64,000 bases of DNA from Sclerotiophoma versabilis (Eukaryota > Ascomycota > Dothideomycetes > Pleosporales > Didymellaceae), in assembly GCA_012274445.1 (NCBI GenBank), contig JAAROD010000015.1, forward strand, positions 3,472,001 to 3,536,000. The letters are read 5' to 3'. The notes beneath the pieces are model-generated. The model saw only the letters and a program-made list of their open reading frames with translations, did not search any database and had not been told where the DNA came from. Each line of letters opens with the position of its first letter. Position 1 is the first letter of the stretch. The translations under genes and the position numbers were made by a program. Shown piece by piece: positions 54,432-64,000 of the stretch.

Positions 54432-56294
54432 TTAGACACGCGAGACGTCGCGACCGAAGACCTTCGCCTTGACCCAGTCCATGAGCACAAGGATCCTGTT
54501 GCGGGTGCTGAAGCACATGCTGAGGTAGGCGCTGCGCCAGAAGAAGTAGGTAATGGTACCACCGGAGGCGATGTTGCCAGAGAACCAAGAGATATCGGCG
54601 ACGGCCTTCTCGGAGCCAATGTAGGCGAGCGAACCCTGGTGAGAGTACTCGAAGGGGTTGATAGCCTTGGATCTCCTCAGCCTCTTTTGCAAATTCTTGA
54701 TCTCCTCGAAAGCCTTGTTGCGGGCCTCGGCGTTGGGGGCCTTCTCCTGAACCTCGGAGAGCTCGGCGAGCTTGGTCTCGACCTCTTCGGTCTTGGCCAT
54801 CTGGTTGAACATGCGGGCGAGGAAGGCACCCTCCTGGGCGGCGACCTGGGCGGTAGGGGCGTAGTTGGCGACAGCGCAGTCACCGACAGCCCAGACGTTG
54901 TCGGCACCCTTGACAACCAGGTACTCGTTGACAGCAAGACCACGGCGCGAGTCCTTCTGAGCGGGGATCTGGTTGATCAGATCCTTGACGAGCGGTCGCA
55001 TGGCGTTACCGGTGGCCCAGACGAGAAGGCCGTAGGGGATCCTCTCGAGCTGCTTCTTGCCATCGGGGCCGGTCGACTCAGCCTCGATGTACTTGTCTGT
55101 GACGTTCTTGACCATGGTCTTTGTGCGGATGTCGATGGTCTCCTCCTTGAACGTCTTCTCGGTGTAGTCGATGAGCTGCTTGGAGAACATGGGCAGGACG
55201 TTGGGCAGCGCCTCGACGAGGGTGACGTGGAACTTCTCCTGGATCTCGGGGATCCACTTCTTCAGGTCGGAGTGGAAGAAGTCCTGGAGCTCACCGGCGA
55301 ACTCGACACCGGTGGGGCCTCCACCGACAACGACCATGTGCAGCAGACGCTGGCGCTCCTCCTCGGACTGGTCCTTGAAGGTGGCGGTCTCGCAGCAGTC
55401 CATGATGCGGTTGCGGATGGCCTGGGCGTCGCCGACCTCCTTCAGGAACAGGGCGTGCTCGCGGACGCCGGGGATGCCTGTTGGGCCAGATTAGCCATGT
55501 GGTGTGGGGAGCTCGGGTGTGACGTACCGAACGTGGCGTTCTCAGCGCCGACGCCGACGACGAGCATGTCGAAGGGGATCTGGGTCTGCGAAACGTCGCC
55601 CTTGATGGGCGACTCGTCGTTGATGTAGACGAGGCGCTTCTCGTAGTCGATCTTGGTGGCCTCGGCCTCGTAGTACTTGACGGCGGCCTTCTTGTGGCGC
55701 AGGAAGTTGCGGATGGGCTCCATGATGGAGCGGTGCTCGATGGTGCCGACGGTGCACGAGGGGAGCAGCGGGGTGAAGAGGAAGTAGTTGCGCGGCGAGA
55801 CGACGATGACGTTGTAGTTCTCCGTGTCGAGCTTCTTGAGCAGCGAGACGGAGCCCCAGCCGGTGCCTGCGCGGGTCGGTCAGCCATTGTCACGCACATC
55901 AGCCACTGCAGCACTGCAGCTCGAGGGCCGGCCTACCCAGCACGACGAGCGTCTTCTTGCTCGGGTCGGGCGGCGGCTGGTCGACGGGGTTGCGCGTCTC
56001 GTAGATGCCGTAGCCCACGTACGCGAGCCCTGCGACGGCCGACACCCAGGTGAGGCGCCAGGTCCAGCGCAGCAGCCGGAAGCCGCCCCGCTTGACCTGC
56101 TGCTTGTCCGGCGTCAGCCCGCTCTGCTGGCGGACGCTCTGGCGCAGGGCCATCTGCGACTGCACGGGACGCGGTGTCCAGCCCGCTCTGCTGGCGAGCA
56201 GCGACGGGCGCTGGGTCGTGTAGGCGCGGCGGCCAGCCAGCTGGGCCTGCGAGACGAGGTTCGCCGCGGCGAAGGGCCGCATGGTGGGAGCCAT
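54432..56294 (-). CDS. NDE1: External alternative NADH:ubiquinone oxidoreductase (NDH-2)
   Basis: Three exons, 55937..56294, 55528..55866 and 54432..55477, give 580 residues. The N terminus is Arg/Ser/Ala-rich without acids, a mitochondrial presequence, followed by a membrane helix near 80-97 that would anchor the enzyme with its catalytic part in the intermembrane space. The FAD Rossmann motif (Val-Leu-Gly-Thr-Gly-Trp-Gly) is split by intron 1. The NADH motif Val-Val-Gly-Gly-Gly-Pro-Thr-Gly-Val-Glu lies near 290. A second flavin segment (Val-Trp-Ala-Val-Gly-Asp-Cys-Ala) and the amphipathic C-terminal membrane-binding helices complete the family pattern. It passes electrons from cytosolic NADH to ubiquinone without proton pumping. 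I see no EF-hand insert. Confidence 0.95.
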
Positions 56295-57617
56295 TGAGCT
56301 GCGAGGGGCTTCACAGGTGCACTCGGCGATGCAGCCTTGTTGATGGGCGATGCGGTAGGGCGGGCAGAGGTGTCGAGTGGGAGCGGCCACGGCGTGAAAA
56401 CTACTTTTTCTTTGCCATGACGAACAGCAGCTTGCCGAGCGCGCAGACAGGGATCCACTTTGCACTCTGCGCCCCGAGATAAGCTCTTTTCCAATTAAAG
56501 CCCGCCCTGCCGCTTCCGCCGCGACCGCCTGCACCAAGCCCGTCCTGTGGCTTGCACGCTCGACGTGCTTGCTCCCCCGCGTGCGCTTCACTGCTGCTCG
56601 CCGTCTGCCCGCCCAGCTCACAACCACAGCACCGATGCCCAATGCGTGCACTCCATCTCCCAACACGTTTCTCAAACATGTCTCTGCTCAGCTAATCCCT
56701 TGCCTCGGCCTCGGCGCCGGTCCGCTATGGATCCCTTCACACGTCGGACCAGACGCGAGCACCCAGTCCGGTGGGTGAATGGACAGTCATCCTTTTACGC
56801 GCAGCACCCACCATCCATGCCCGTCCTTTCACCCTTACAGTTCGCTCCGTCTGCGCCCTGAGCCTTAGACATGCAGGAGCTCCACTGCAGCTGCTAGCCG
56901 ACGCACCGGCGGCATGGCACTCACTAGATCTTGGATCATTGAATTGCCTTCTCCCAAAGCGGTCAATAAGAGACCTTCTAGATCGTATGGTGTTTTGCAC
57001 TGCTCGACGCGAACAGGCAGAATGTCATGCAATCTTGTAATGCAGAGCATCAACTCCACTGCACGTATCTTTGCCAGATATCGAGTAGCACGCGTCCTGA
57101 TTGATGACTTGTCTTGAGGTCGTCATCGACAAGTGATCGTCGACTCATGTATTAATAACCCTGTGTACACACAATTGTGAACTGTGAATTGACAATCGCG
57201 CATACACCTCGGTGCTCTCGCTGATGCTGGCTCAAACTCGGATCTCACCAGCCACACCCGCACCATCTCCGCCCAACACCGAGGCTGCAACACCGAGGCT
57301 GCACACCGAGGCTCCAACTACCGACCACCCCACACTCGGTCGCGAGCGGAACCGCAAACACAACCATCAACCTAGTCAAGCCTGTACACCGACACACCAG
57401 CCTGAGTACCACCGATTGAACCTTGTACCTACCATAACGCCGAGCGAGACGACAGTGAGGTGCTCGAGCGCTGCACGATGACGACCTTCACTTTAGCTCT
57501 TATCGATAAGAATCTACTCCGCATGCAGTGATGACAAACACGACATGACCACAACCACGCACACGCAAGACATCTCAATCCTTCCACCCTTCCCTATTCA
57601 ATCCCAAAGCACCCAAA
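56295..57617. other. Intergenic stretch, 1.3 kb, divergent
   Basis: It holds the NDE1 promoter and the DUF427 promoter. Frames at 56547-56861 are Cys/His/Pro-rich shadows. Three imperfect copies of a 13-14 base word (caccgaggctgca) lie at about 57277-57314. No gene is called. Confidence 0.45.
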
Positions 57618-58160
57618 ATGCCCCAAGCAACAGCAACCGTCAATGGCGTCGAAGTCGCCCGGGCCTCGACCTGGGAGATAGTCGATGGAAACATCTACGT
57701 ACGCTCACCTCCCATATCGCGTTATTGTAGATACCAAAGCAACTGCCCTCACCCACCTTTCAACACGCCATCACCGACATGTTGAAAACACACCATCATC
57801 GACATGTTGAAAACACACCATCATCGACATGTTGAAAACACACCATCATCGACATGTTGAAACCCCACCATCATCGACATATTGAAACCCCCGCCATCAT
57901 AGAACTACTAACCCACTAACAATCAACGCAAATAGTTCCCACCAGACTCCATCACTAAATCACACTTCAGCCCGACTTCCACCTCGACACACTGCCCCTA
58001 CAAAGGCGACGCGTCGTACTACACCGTCACGACGAATAAGACCGAAGTCCAGGATGCCGCCTGGTACTATCCAGACCCGCTGCCGGGCATGGAGAAGATT
58101 AAGAACTACGTTGCGTTTTACAAGACAAAGGGGGATATTGTTGTTGGCGTTGAGGAGTGA
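57618..58160 (+). CDS. DUF427-domain protein
   Basis: Two exons, 57618..57698 and 57936..58160, give 101 residues, a normal length for a single DUF427 domain. The first exon carries Val-Asn-Gly-Val-Glu-Val-Ala and Gly-Asn-Ile-Tyr. The second opens with Phe-Pro-Pro-Asp-Ser and has the family's Cys-Pro-Tyr-Lys-Gly-Asp-Ala-Ser-Tyr-Tyr, Ala-Trp-Tyr-Tyr-Pro-Asp-Pro and Val-Ala-Phe-Tyr blocks. The reading crosses the intron exactly at the expected Ile-Tyr/Phe-Pro position. The biochemical role of the family is not established. The intron is 237 nt, several times the local norm, because of a 25-bp tandem repeat. Confidence 0.9.
57776..57900. repeat. 25-bp minisatellite, five copies, inside an intron
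   Basis: The unit starts gacatgttgaaaacacacca and ends tcatc. Copies 1-3 (57776-57850) are identical; copies 4 and 5 (57851-57900) have a few substitutions, mostly A to C, and one G to A. The repeat fills half of the DUF427 intron and contains neither splice site. Confidence 0.95.
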
Positions 58161-58405
58161 AGATTGTCTGTGTTGGAGATTACTTGAGTTGAGCATGTAG
58201 TATGAATACCTTCTTGTCGAGGGCGGTGCAATACAGAACCAGTGATGATAATGAGTAAATTTATAGTTTCGATGGTGAAGACTTTGGTGAATGAGTGCTG
58301 CTTCGTACGGTGGTTCCGTATCCTGAGTTCTGCGTCTGAAAAACAACTCAAAAGATTGATTTCGGTACTGTATCTATGATACCCAACCAGCTCTGCTACT
58401 AAAGA

Positions 58406-60588
58406 CTAAACGAGTATGATAACCTCAGGCGTAAAGTGCCGTCTCCACAACTTGTGCGGTTCCGAGTTGTGCTTTTTAACTTTCTCCTCTACTATCTCTG
58501 CAGCAGCAGATAATTCCTTTACAGGCTGCAGATCAACATCATACCATCTGCTAAAAGGGTTTTCGTAACTGTAAAAGTTAGGACTTATATATTCAGAAAG
58601 ACTTGCAAACCCAACCCGCTCGTAAGACCCTGTAGTCGCCGTTTTACATGGTCTCAGCAACAGTATCCAGTCTACAAAACTTTTAGAGGCTCGGATTAGC
58701 AGGGCCTTGACTGCTGATGAAGCATCTAGCTCCTGTTCTGGATCCACAGACCAGTAGACACGAGTTATGCAATAGAGCTGGTCGTCGAATGGAAGTGCGA
58801 CGCCGCGAGCGTTCACCAAGGGCGGCGTATACATCTCACCATGCAACTCAAGCTGCTGCACAATCTCTGTAGGTACCGCACCAGAGGTGAGCAGAATCGA
58901 TGACAACGTTTGTTTCCCTGTTTCTGTAGGTATCATTATCCCGTAAGGCTTTACTGCCGCGGGTAGCCGTCTCTCTCCAGTTCTTAAAAACCACACTTCC
59001 CCCTGCCAACCGAGTGGACTCCAACTAGGGAAGGCAGGGCGACGTTTCGCTGAATTGTAGTGATGCCATGCAAGTGAAAGCCCTGAACCGTGACCTATGT
59101 TACAAGCCAAGCTTCCGCCTTCGTTTGTTGGTTCCGAGACTTCGAGCTCATCATCTCGAGTGTGCATAAATGGTACTCCCCATAAGTGATAGATTGAGTC
59201 TCTCTTGAGTGTGTTCAGTGCTCCAACAATGGCGTTGAGAGCATCAGTGTCGTATGATAAAACCCGCCCGCTGTACGCGACCAGATAGGCCATGGCAGTC
59301 TCCATTGGGCTCTCATTCTTACTGAAGCATTGAGGGGGCAGCCAGCCAATTTTCATGGCTAGCCTTTCTATGGTTCCTCTATTGGTCTCAGCTTCAAAAC
59401 ATATGTGTGTGTTGCAGATGAATACTGCCTGGCGATCAGTCAAGATCAACCGACGCCTAGACAAAACGCCTTCTTGTAAGGTCCAAGCTCGCTTCGACCA
59501 AGGGGAACATGTGATCTGTTCAAGATCTCGGTTTCTCGGAACTTACGTCAAGTATAGTGATCCTAGTCCTACGGATCTGAGTGACCTGGAATTTCTTGAC
59601 ACACCAGGTAAGCCATAGGTTGGATTGTCGCCCACCGCGGCAATGATTGTTAATTCAGCTGCAGCATAGATGTCGCCCATCTGCGCAATCTGAGTGTGCT
59701 TTGTTTTGGGATCTTGCTGAGATATGCACTGCACGAGTCAGGTGTGTAAAACGTATGGATACAAAGCTAAGTCACGTATCTGTCAACCCATAGATATCGA
59801 TAACCTAAATCTTTCGTCATCTTGATAGCATCGATGATTGTTCTGGGTGCGTCACGTAAAGTATTTACGGTTCTACTGGCTGCATGACTGCTCATCTCAC
59901 CCCACACATACGATAGCGCAACGTACTGGCATTTGTTTGGTGCGCAGACGACTTCTTCTCGGTCACAGTCGATCACTTCCAGTCCCTTGAGGTTTTCCTG
60001 AGAACTCAGGGAACACCGACTGCCATGTCGGCTTTTGCAGTCACGAATCCACGTCTTTATCTGATTCAGGTTCAGTGTTTGCGGATAAACACTGGGACTA
60101 TAGAACAAGTGCTTGAAATGTGAAACGGACCAGATATAGAAATTATGAATTGTGTGAGGTCCAAGAAAACCATCGGGAGAAGTAGTTAGAGATTGGGTAC
60201 CGGGATGAGTTGACCGATCGAGGAGAAAATGTCCAATTAGTTGGCAGATGCGGCACTGAGATTGCTGCAGCTCGTAGATAGACTCGTGAATATAGATGCT
60301 ATCCATCGAAGGGCGGGACGCCATGGAACTCCGAGGTATGGTTAAACAACGCTCGCATATACGGAGGGTCGTATCTATTTCGATACCATCGCCGTCTCTG
60401 GTTGGTTGTCGCATCTCCGCCGTTGCGGCCTCTTCGCTGGCCCATAGTAGTTCTCGTGGATGCTGTCTCGCGCTCGTGACGTCGGCGTTGGTCTGGCGTC
60501 CTGATCTTCGCTGTAGCTGCAGAGAAATTGAGTCAGTTGTTGTAGGATCCAGCACGCAGTCCTCTTGTACTCCTTCGGGCGAATTCAT
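58406..60588 (-). pseudogene. HET-domain gene with an in-frame TAA
   Basis: Exons 59776..60588 and 58406..59728 carry the HET domain: a Cys-Arg-Ile-Cys-Gln region, Tyr-Val-Ala-Leu-Ser-Tyr-Val-Trp-Gly, then Tyr-Leu-Trp-Val-Asp-Arg-Tyr spliced to Cys-Ile-Ser-Gln-Gln-Asp, and Arg-Ala-Trp-Thr-Leu-Gln-Glu-Gly. A TAA at 59543-59545 interrupts the frame about 19 codons before that last hallmark; the frame is otherwise intact on both sides. A 90-nt GTAAGT..CTAG intron (59457..59546) would skip the stop, but also deletes the conserved Trp-Thr-Leu-Gln-Glu block. In the family, HET proteins trigger incompatibility responses and regulated cell death. The start used is ATG 60588; the frame upstream opens only with GTG. 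The gene is probably non-functional, or spliced to a variant. Confidence 0.75.
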
Positions 60589-61878
60589 AATTGGTAATGG
60601 ATGTTTCTGTTCAAGAAGAAAGATCGCGGGAAGGCTGAGAATCAGGCAGCTGCGAACCAAGCCGCTAACCCTCACCGGTCACCATGTGCGCTGACTGGTG
60701 CATCCAAGCGATGCCAATGAGGCGACGGGTTGTCTGCGTCGCGCGTACTGGTACTGTTCTCTCGTCAACAAACGCTTGTGGTTGGCCCACATCTTTGGTT
60801 GCTGACACCATAGTCGTTGTGAATGAAGTTTAGATATCTTTACTAAGGGACTGTGTAGCGAGCACCTAGTCTTCTCACATGCATGGGCGTTCGCATTGTC
60901 GAAGTAGAAGCGTGGAGAGAAAGAGGGCGAGGGAAGAGGAGAAGTGATGCCAACGAAGCTAGCTCGAATGAGGAAAGTATCATCCAGTCTTGTTCAAAGG
61001 AGCGGACCTTTGGGTATTTAAAAAGAGCAAGCAGGAGAAAGAGCAAGGTATAGATAGCCACAAGTCCGTTGCGATAGGACTGGGTTTGAGGACGGTGCTT
61101 TTTCATGGATGTTCAAAGACACGATAGGGCAAGAATGACCTCTACTAAGACATCCTTCAAATCCTGCGATGCACCACAAACTTCATGGCTGACTGTCTGG
61201 TACTTCCCGGGATTTCTGAGTAGCAGGCAGATCAGCTGGAGGGTAGTGTGGCGGTCATTTCCGTCCCAACGAGCATAAATAGAGACGCCTCCCAACGCTT
61301 CTCGCCGCGAGACAGACTTTTCCTTGTCTTATCGAAGCATGACGTCCCACAGGTTACCGCCTGAGATCCATCCTCCAGTCTAGATGCCTTGAAACACAAC
61401 CCACACCGTGCTGGAAATGCACGTGCCTTCTCCTGTCGAAATTTATGCAAAGTACGGATACAAGAAGGCGAGAGAGAGGCAGGGGAAATCTACAGTCTAG
61501 GACGACGTTGAATCCACCTATAAACGAACTTGATCGAAGCCAGGACCCTCAAGACCCATGATTGTATCTGAACTCATCCAGCATGGAGAAGGATCTGCCG
61601 GATATCAAGTCAGCCACTAGGTCGAACGTGGCAACTAGAAAGCAGACAAAATATTAGTGACATTGTATTGTGGGAGCAATACCTTGCACACTCCCAGGTG
61701 AAACGGCGATGATGTCACGAGTAAGGGCTTGAACGGTGGGTTGACATTAGTGTTAATACGACGGCAGTGGAGGGAATTGCGGGTAAGATACTAAGAGCGA
61801 GACTGGATTCGAGGGTATTGCTTTTGCTGTCTAAAACGCCGTCCAATGCACATGATGTCGTGAAATCGAATACATCTC
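60589..61878. other. Intergenic stretch, 1.3 kb, no gene supported
   Basis: An 87-codon minus-strand ATG frame at 60843-61106 has one hydrophobic stretch but otherwise irregular composition. It is not called. No repeat or RNA gene was noticed. Confidence 0.4.
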
Positions 61879-63407
61879 CTATCCCATGACCATGGTGTCG
61901 TCGCCGTCTATGCCAATGGCGGCCGCTGGCTCGGCGACGACGCCGCGCCCTCTGCCCTCGAGCAGCTCTCGTCGCACCTCGGGGCTGATGCCCTTGTGGC
62001 CTCGTGTCAGCAGCAAGTCGAGCAGCGCCTCACGCTGGTCTTCTGTGATGTCGTTGCGGTACCTCTGCGCAAAGGCCAGCAAGCACTGATGCCAGATGAC
62101 GGGCAGCTTGCCGGTGCCGCCCAGATCGCCGGCTACAGACTCGGTGTCCATGGCGTCGGCTGAACTGGCGCCAGCGGCGCGGAAGCGAAGGAAGTGGAAG
62201 ACGAGGGCGTCGATGACCTTGAAAGGCAGCGCGTACTTCTTCTCCAGCAGTGTCTTGATGAAGATGTTGCAGGGACCTGCCGCGTCGGGGTCGCCGGACA
62301 TCTGCTCAGCGGCGATCTCACACAGCCTGTGCAGGGCAGCGGCGGAGTGGAGGACGGGGACGGAGACCTTGGCGACGACGGATGCGACGATGGTGGCTTC
62401 GCGCTGTGTGCAGCGGCCCTCTGTGAGCATGGGGAAGACGACGCCCTTGAAGAAGGCACTGGGCTTGTACAAGGCCTTCTTCAGAGAGTTGTACAGGTGG
62501 ATGTTCAGCTTCTGTGTCTCGGCGATGTTGGACTGGACTGCTGGCAGCAGGACGGTGTTGAGGAAGATTTGTGCGTTGTAAGGTTTCGAGGAGATGAAGA
62601 TACGGGTGGCGGCGTACATGGAGTTCGGTGTCCAGTCCTCGGGGCGTGTGATGGCGAGGAGGGTCTCCCAGGCGGGGATGGTGGGGAGAATCTTGAAGGG
62701 CTTGGGGAGCTTGCCGGCCTTGTAGCGGGACAGGATGAGGCCGACCTTGCTGTAGACTAGAAGCTGTCAGTGTGTGTCTGCTGGGAGTGCGACTTCAGCA
62801 TACCCTCGACGACCTTGGCTGGCAGCTCAACGGCGTCCTCTGGCGCGCCGCCGCCCATGATCTCGCGCGGCGCTTCGTCGCCGTCGCCGGCACCGCCTTC
62901 GTGGGCAGCAATCTTCTCGAGGATCAAGGCGGCCAGGTCTGTGCCGGGCCCCGTTGGGGTTGTGTCTTGGCCGGGCCACTGGATGGGGTTGTCGTCTGTG
63001 GGGATGAACTTGTTCCACGCGGCCAGGTCGTTCGCGTCGATTTCTACCTCCTCGACCTCTTCGGCCTCGTCCTCGCCCCACGCCTCGTCGTCGTCGTCGA
63101 ACTGGCCGGACACATGCTCGTCGAGGTCCTCCTCGCCTAGCCTCTGCTCGAAGTCGAAGGCCGGGTTGGCGGCCTTGGGTGCACTCTTCTGGTTCTCGCG
63201 CTCGTCCTCTTCCTCGAGCTCGCGGCCAATGTCCAGGATCTTGCGCGAGCTCTTGGAGTCGACGTAGCCCTGGTCGGCGTCGTGGTCGGCCTTGGCGCGC
63301 TTGGTGCGCTTTGTCTTGTTCTTGTACGGGTCGGAGGGGAGGTATTCCTCGGCGAGGGGGTTGTGTCGCTGGCTCTGCACGCCGGGCGACTTTGGTGCTC
63401 TCGGCAT
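61879..63407 (-). CDS. ENP1: Bystin/Essential nuclear protein 1
   Basis: Two exons, 62804..63407 and 61879..62756, with a 47-nt intron, give 493 residues. The first exon encodes the basic N terminus (Tyr-Lys-Asn-Lys-Thr-Lys-Arg-Thr-Lys-Arg, a nuclear signal) and a long acidic stretch. It ends at Val-Val-Glu. Exon 2 restores Val-Tyr-Ser-Lys-Val-Gly-Leu-Ile-Leu-Ser-Arg-Tyr-Lys, the start of the bystin fold, followed by Trp-Thr-Pro-Asn-Ser-Met and Phe-Ile-Ser-Ser-Lys blocks. ENP1 joins the 90S and pre-40S particles in nucleolus and cytoplasm and is needed for 18S rRNA maturation and export. It is normally essential and single-copy. The gene is divergent from the next one. Confidence 0.95.
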
Positions 63408-63718
63408 GGCGGGTGTGTGGTGGGTGGTGGGTGGTGGGTGTGTGGAGTATTGCAGTGGGTGGGGTGAATATCGCTTGGGCGCGGGGGCTGTCTCCTGCGT
63501 GTCGCCGTGGGCACTGCGTACTGGCGTGCGGAGAATGTGAAGGCGGCCGTGAGCGTTCGGTCGCGAGTCGCAAAAAGCTGGACCGCAGCGGCAACAAAAA
63601 ATTGGTGGGGGCTGCCGAAGCAGGGTCCGTGCAGATCGCCGGTCGCGCTGCAGCACCGGAGCTCAGAGCTTCTGGCGTCCAACCCTGGCGGAAGCTAACC
63701 ACCACCACCACCACCACC
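63408..63718. promoter_or_regulatory. Divergent promoter with a CCA microsatellite
   Basis: It is 311 bases between two divergent starts. About six ACC/CCA units run from 63700 directly into the ATG at 63719, giving that start an ideal CACCATGG context. A short GTGGTGGG-rich stretch follows the ENP1 start. Confidence 0.5.
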
Positions 63719-64000
63719 ATGGCAGAGCCGCCGCCGCCCTCCCGGTCGCACACGCCCACGCTCGCGCCGCCCCTGCGCCGGCCGCTCGACGAAGACCACG
63801 TGCCGGCGGTGTCGTCCCCGCTCAACCCCAACCCCAGCAGCGAGGCGGCGGCGCGTCCGCGGGCCGGGATGCCCCCCCGCGAGCGCGAGCGCAGGGAGAA
63901 GCGCGAGACGCTCAAGAAGCGCGAGGCGTCGGGCAGCACGCGGGCCAGCACGCCCACGGCCAAGCCCAAGAAGCAGAAGCGCGCGGCGGCCGACTCGCCG
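63719..64000 (+). CDS. N-terminal part of a basic, Pro-rich protein (partial)
   Basis: The ATG at 63719 opens a frame that stays open to the right edge (94 codons). The sequence is Pro/Ala/Ser-rich, then strongly basic (Glu-Arg-Arg-Glu-Lys-Arg-Glu-Thr-Leu-Lys-Lys-Arg-Glu), then a Lys-Pro-Lys-Lys-Gln-Lys-Arg nuclear-signal-like cluster. The pattern vaguely recalls disordered N termini of fungal chromatin proteins such as COMPASS subunits, but no domain is inside the window. The product cannot be named. Confidence 0.65.
   Translation, partial: MAEPPPPSRSHTPTLAPPLRRPLDEDHVPAVSSPLNPNPSSEAAARPRAGMPPRERERREKRETLKKREASGSTRASTPTAKPKKQKRAAADSP

Noticed and set aside
54639..55628. 329-codon open frame antisense to NDE1
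   Set aside because: Leu/Gly/Val/Asp-rich translation, mirror image of a GC-biased true gene with clear NDH-2 motifs. It is a shadow.
48917..58160. A RiPP or other biosynthetic cluster around the UstYa-like gene, decarboxylase and DUF427 protein
   Set aside because: The genes between them are housekeeping (MOD5, NDE1) and no precursor peptide or tailoring set was seen.
59515..59546. 31-nt intron (GTAAGT to AACAG) to remove the HET stop
   Set aside because: Too short for a fungal intron, and it would shift the frame away from the conserved block.
60843..61106. 87-codon frame with one hydrophobic stretch, minus strand
   Set aside because: Rest of the translation is irregular; not enough to call a small membrane protein.
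62194..63969. Long open frames on both strands over ENP1 (for example 62194-62760 + and 62827-63969 -)
   Set aside because: Low-complexity Arg/Ala or Gly/Asp translations caused by GC-rich codon bias across the bystin exons.
1..64000. Alternative genetic code with TAA/TAG read as Gln
   Set aside because: Most genes end normally at TAA, TAG or TGA at expected family lengths; only a few accessory genes contain internal stops.
1..64000. tRNA, rRNA, CRISPR arrays, transposon ends
   Set aside because: No B-box plus acceptor-stem pairing, no spaced direct repeats and no paired terminal inverted repeats with target duplications were found by eye.

Overview
The window is nuclear DNA of a filamentous ascomycete (Pezizomycotina; a Dothideomycete is my guess, not shown). 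The evidence is short introns of about 45-90 nt with GT..AG ends, monocistronic genes on both strands with compact spacers, and a fungal gene set: GPI-anchored GH20 hexosaminidase, SAGA subunit SGF29, kinetochore subunit Fta4, external NADH dehydrogenase, a UstYa-like DUF3328 protein and a HET-domain gene. There is no operon, phage, plasmid or CRISPR array. Exon joins were worked out by hand from splice signals and reading phase.

Layout. 1-12 kb: end of an unknown gene, F-box protein, MFSD1-type MFS transporter behind a GATA-motif cluster, a gene with an in-frame TGA, a small spliced gene, a DHCR24-like oxidoreductase and a beta-hexosaminidase. 12-26 kb: an orphan open frame, a 2OG-Fe(II) oxygenase, a small protein with a papain-like motif layout, a membrane protein, NTH1, SGF29, phosphomannose isomerase and a coiled-coil protein. 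26-38 kb: an open frame broken by two amber codons, Fta4, a CSC1/OSCA channel with a probable GC-AG intron, a possible LOR-like membrane protein and a coiled-coil protein with a SUMO-interaction-like motif. 38-48 kb: Rossmann-fold protein, a relic of a DUF6536 membrane protein, epoxide hydrolase, GT8 glycosyltransferase, SLC25 carrier and ARF6. 48-64 kb: a lone UstYa-like protein, tRNA dimethylallyltransferase with two staged starts, aromatic amino-acid decarboxylase, NDE1, a DUF427 protein with a 25-bp minisatellite in its intron, a broken HET gene, bystin/ENP1, and the start of a gene running off the right edge.

Most intact genes are housekeeping: DNA repair, chromatin, kinetochore, ribosome assembly, tRNA modification, mannose metabolism, respiration and membrane traffic. 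They do not form one pathway. The accessory genes between them show decay: four in-frame stops, each one C-to-T change from a Gln or Arg codon, and one gene relic with an internal deletion and frameshift. I found no convincing new multi-gene system. The best leads are the decayed genes, the HET nonsense codon that also makes a consensus splice donor, the papain-like small protein, and the conserved dual-start layout of the tRNA-modifying enzyme.
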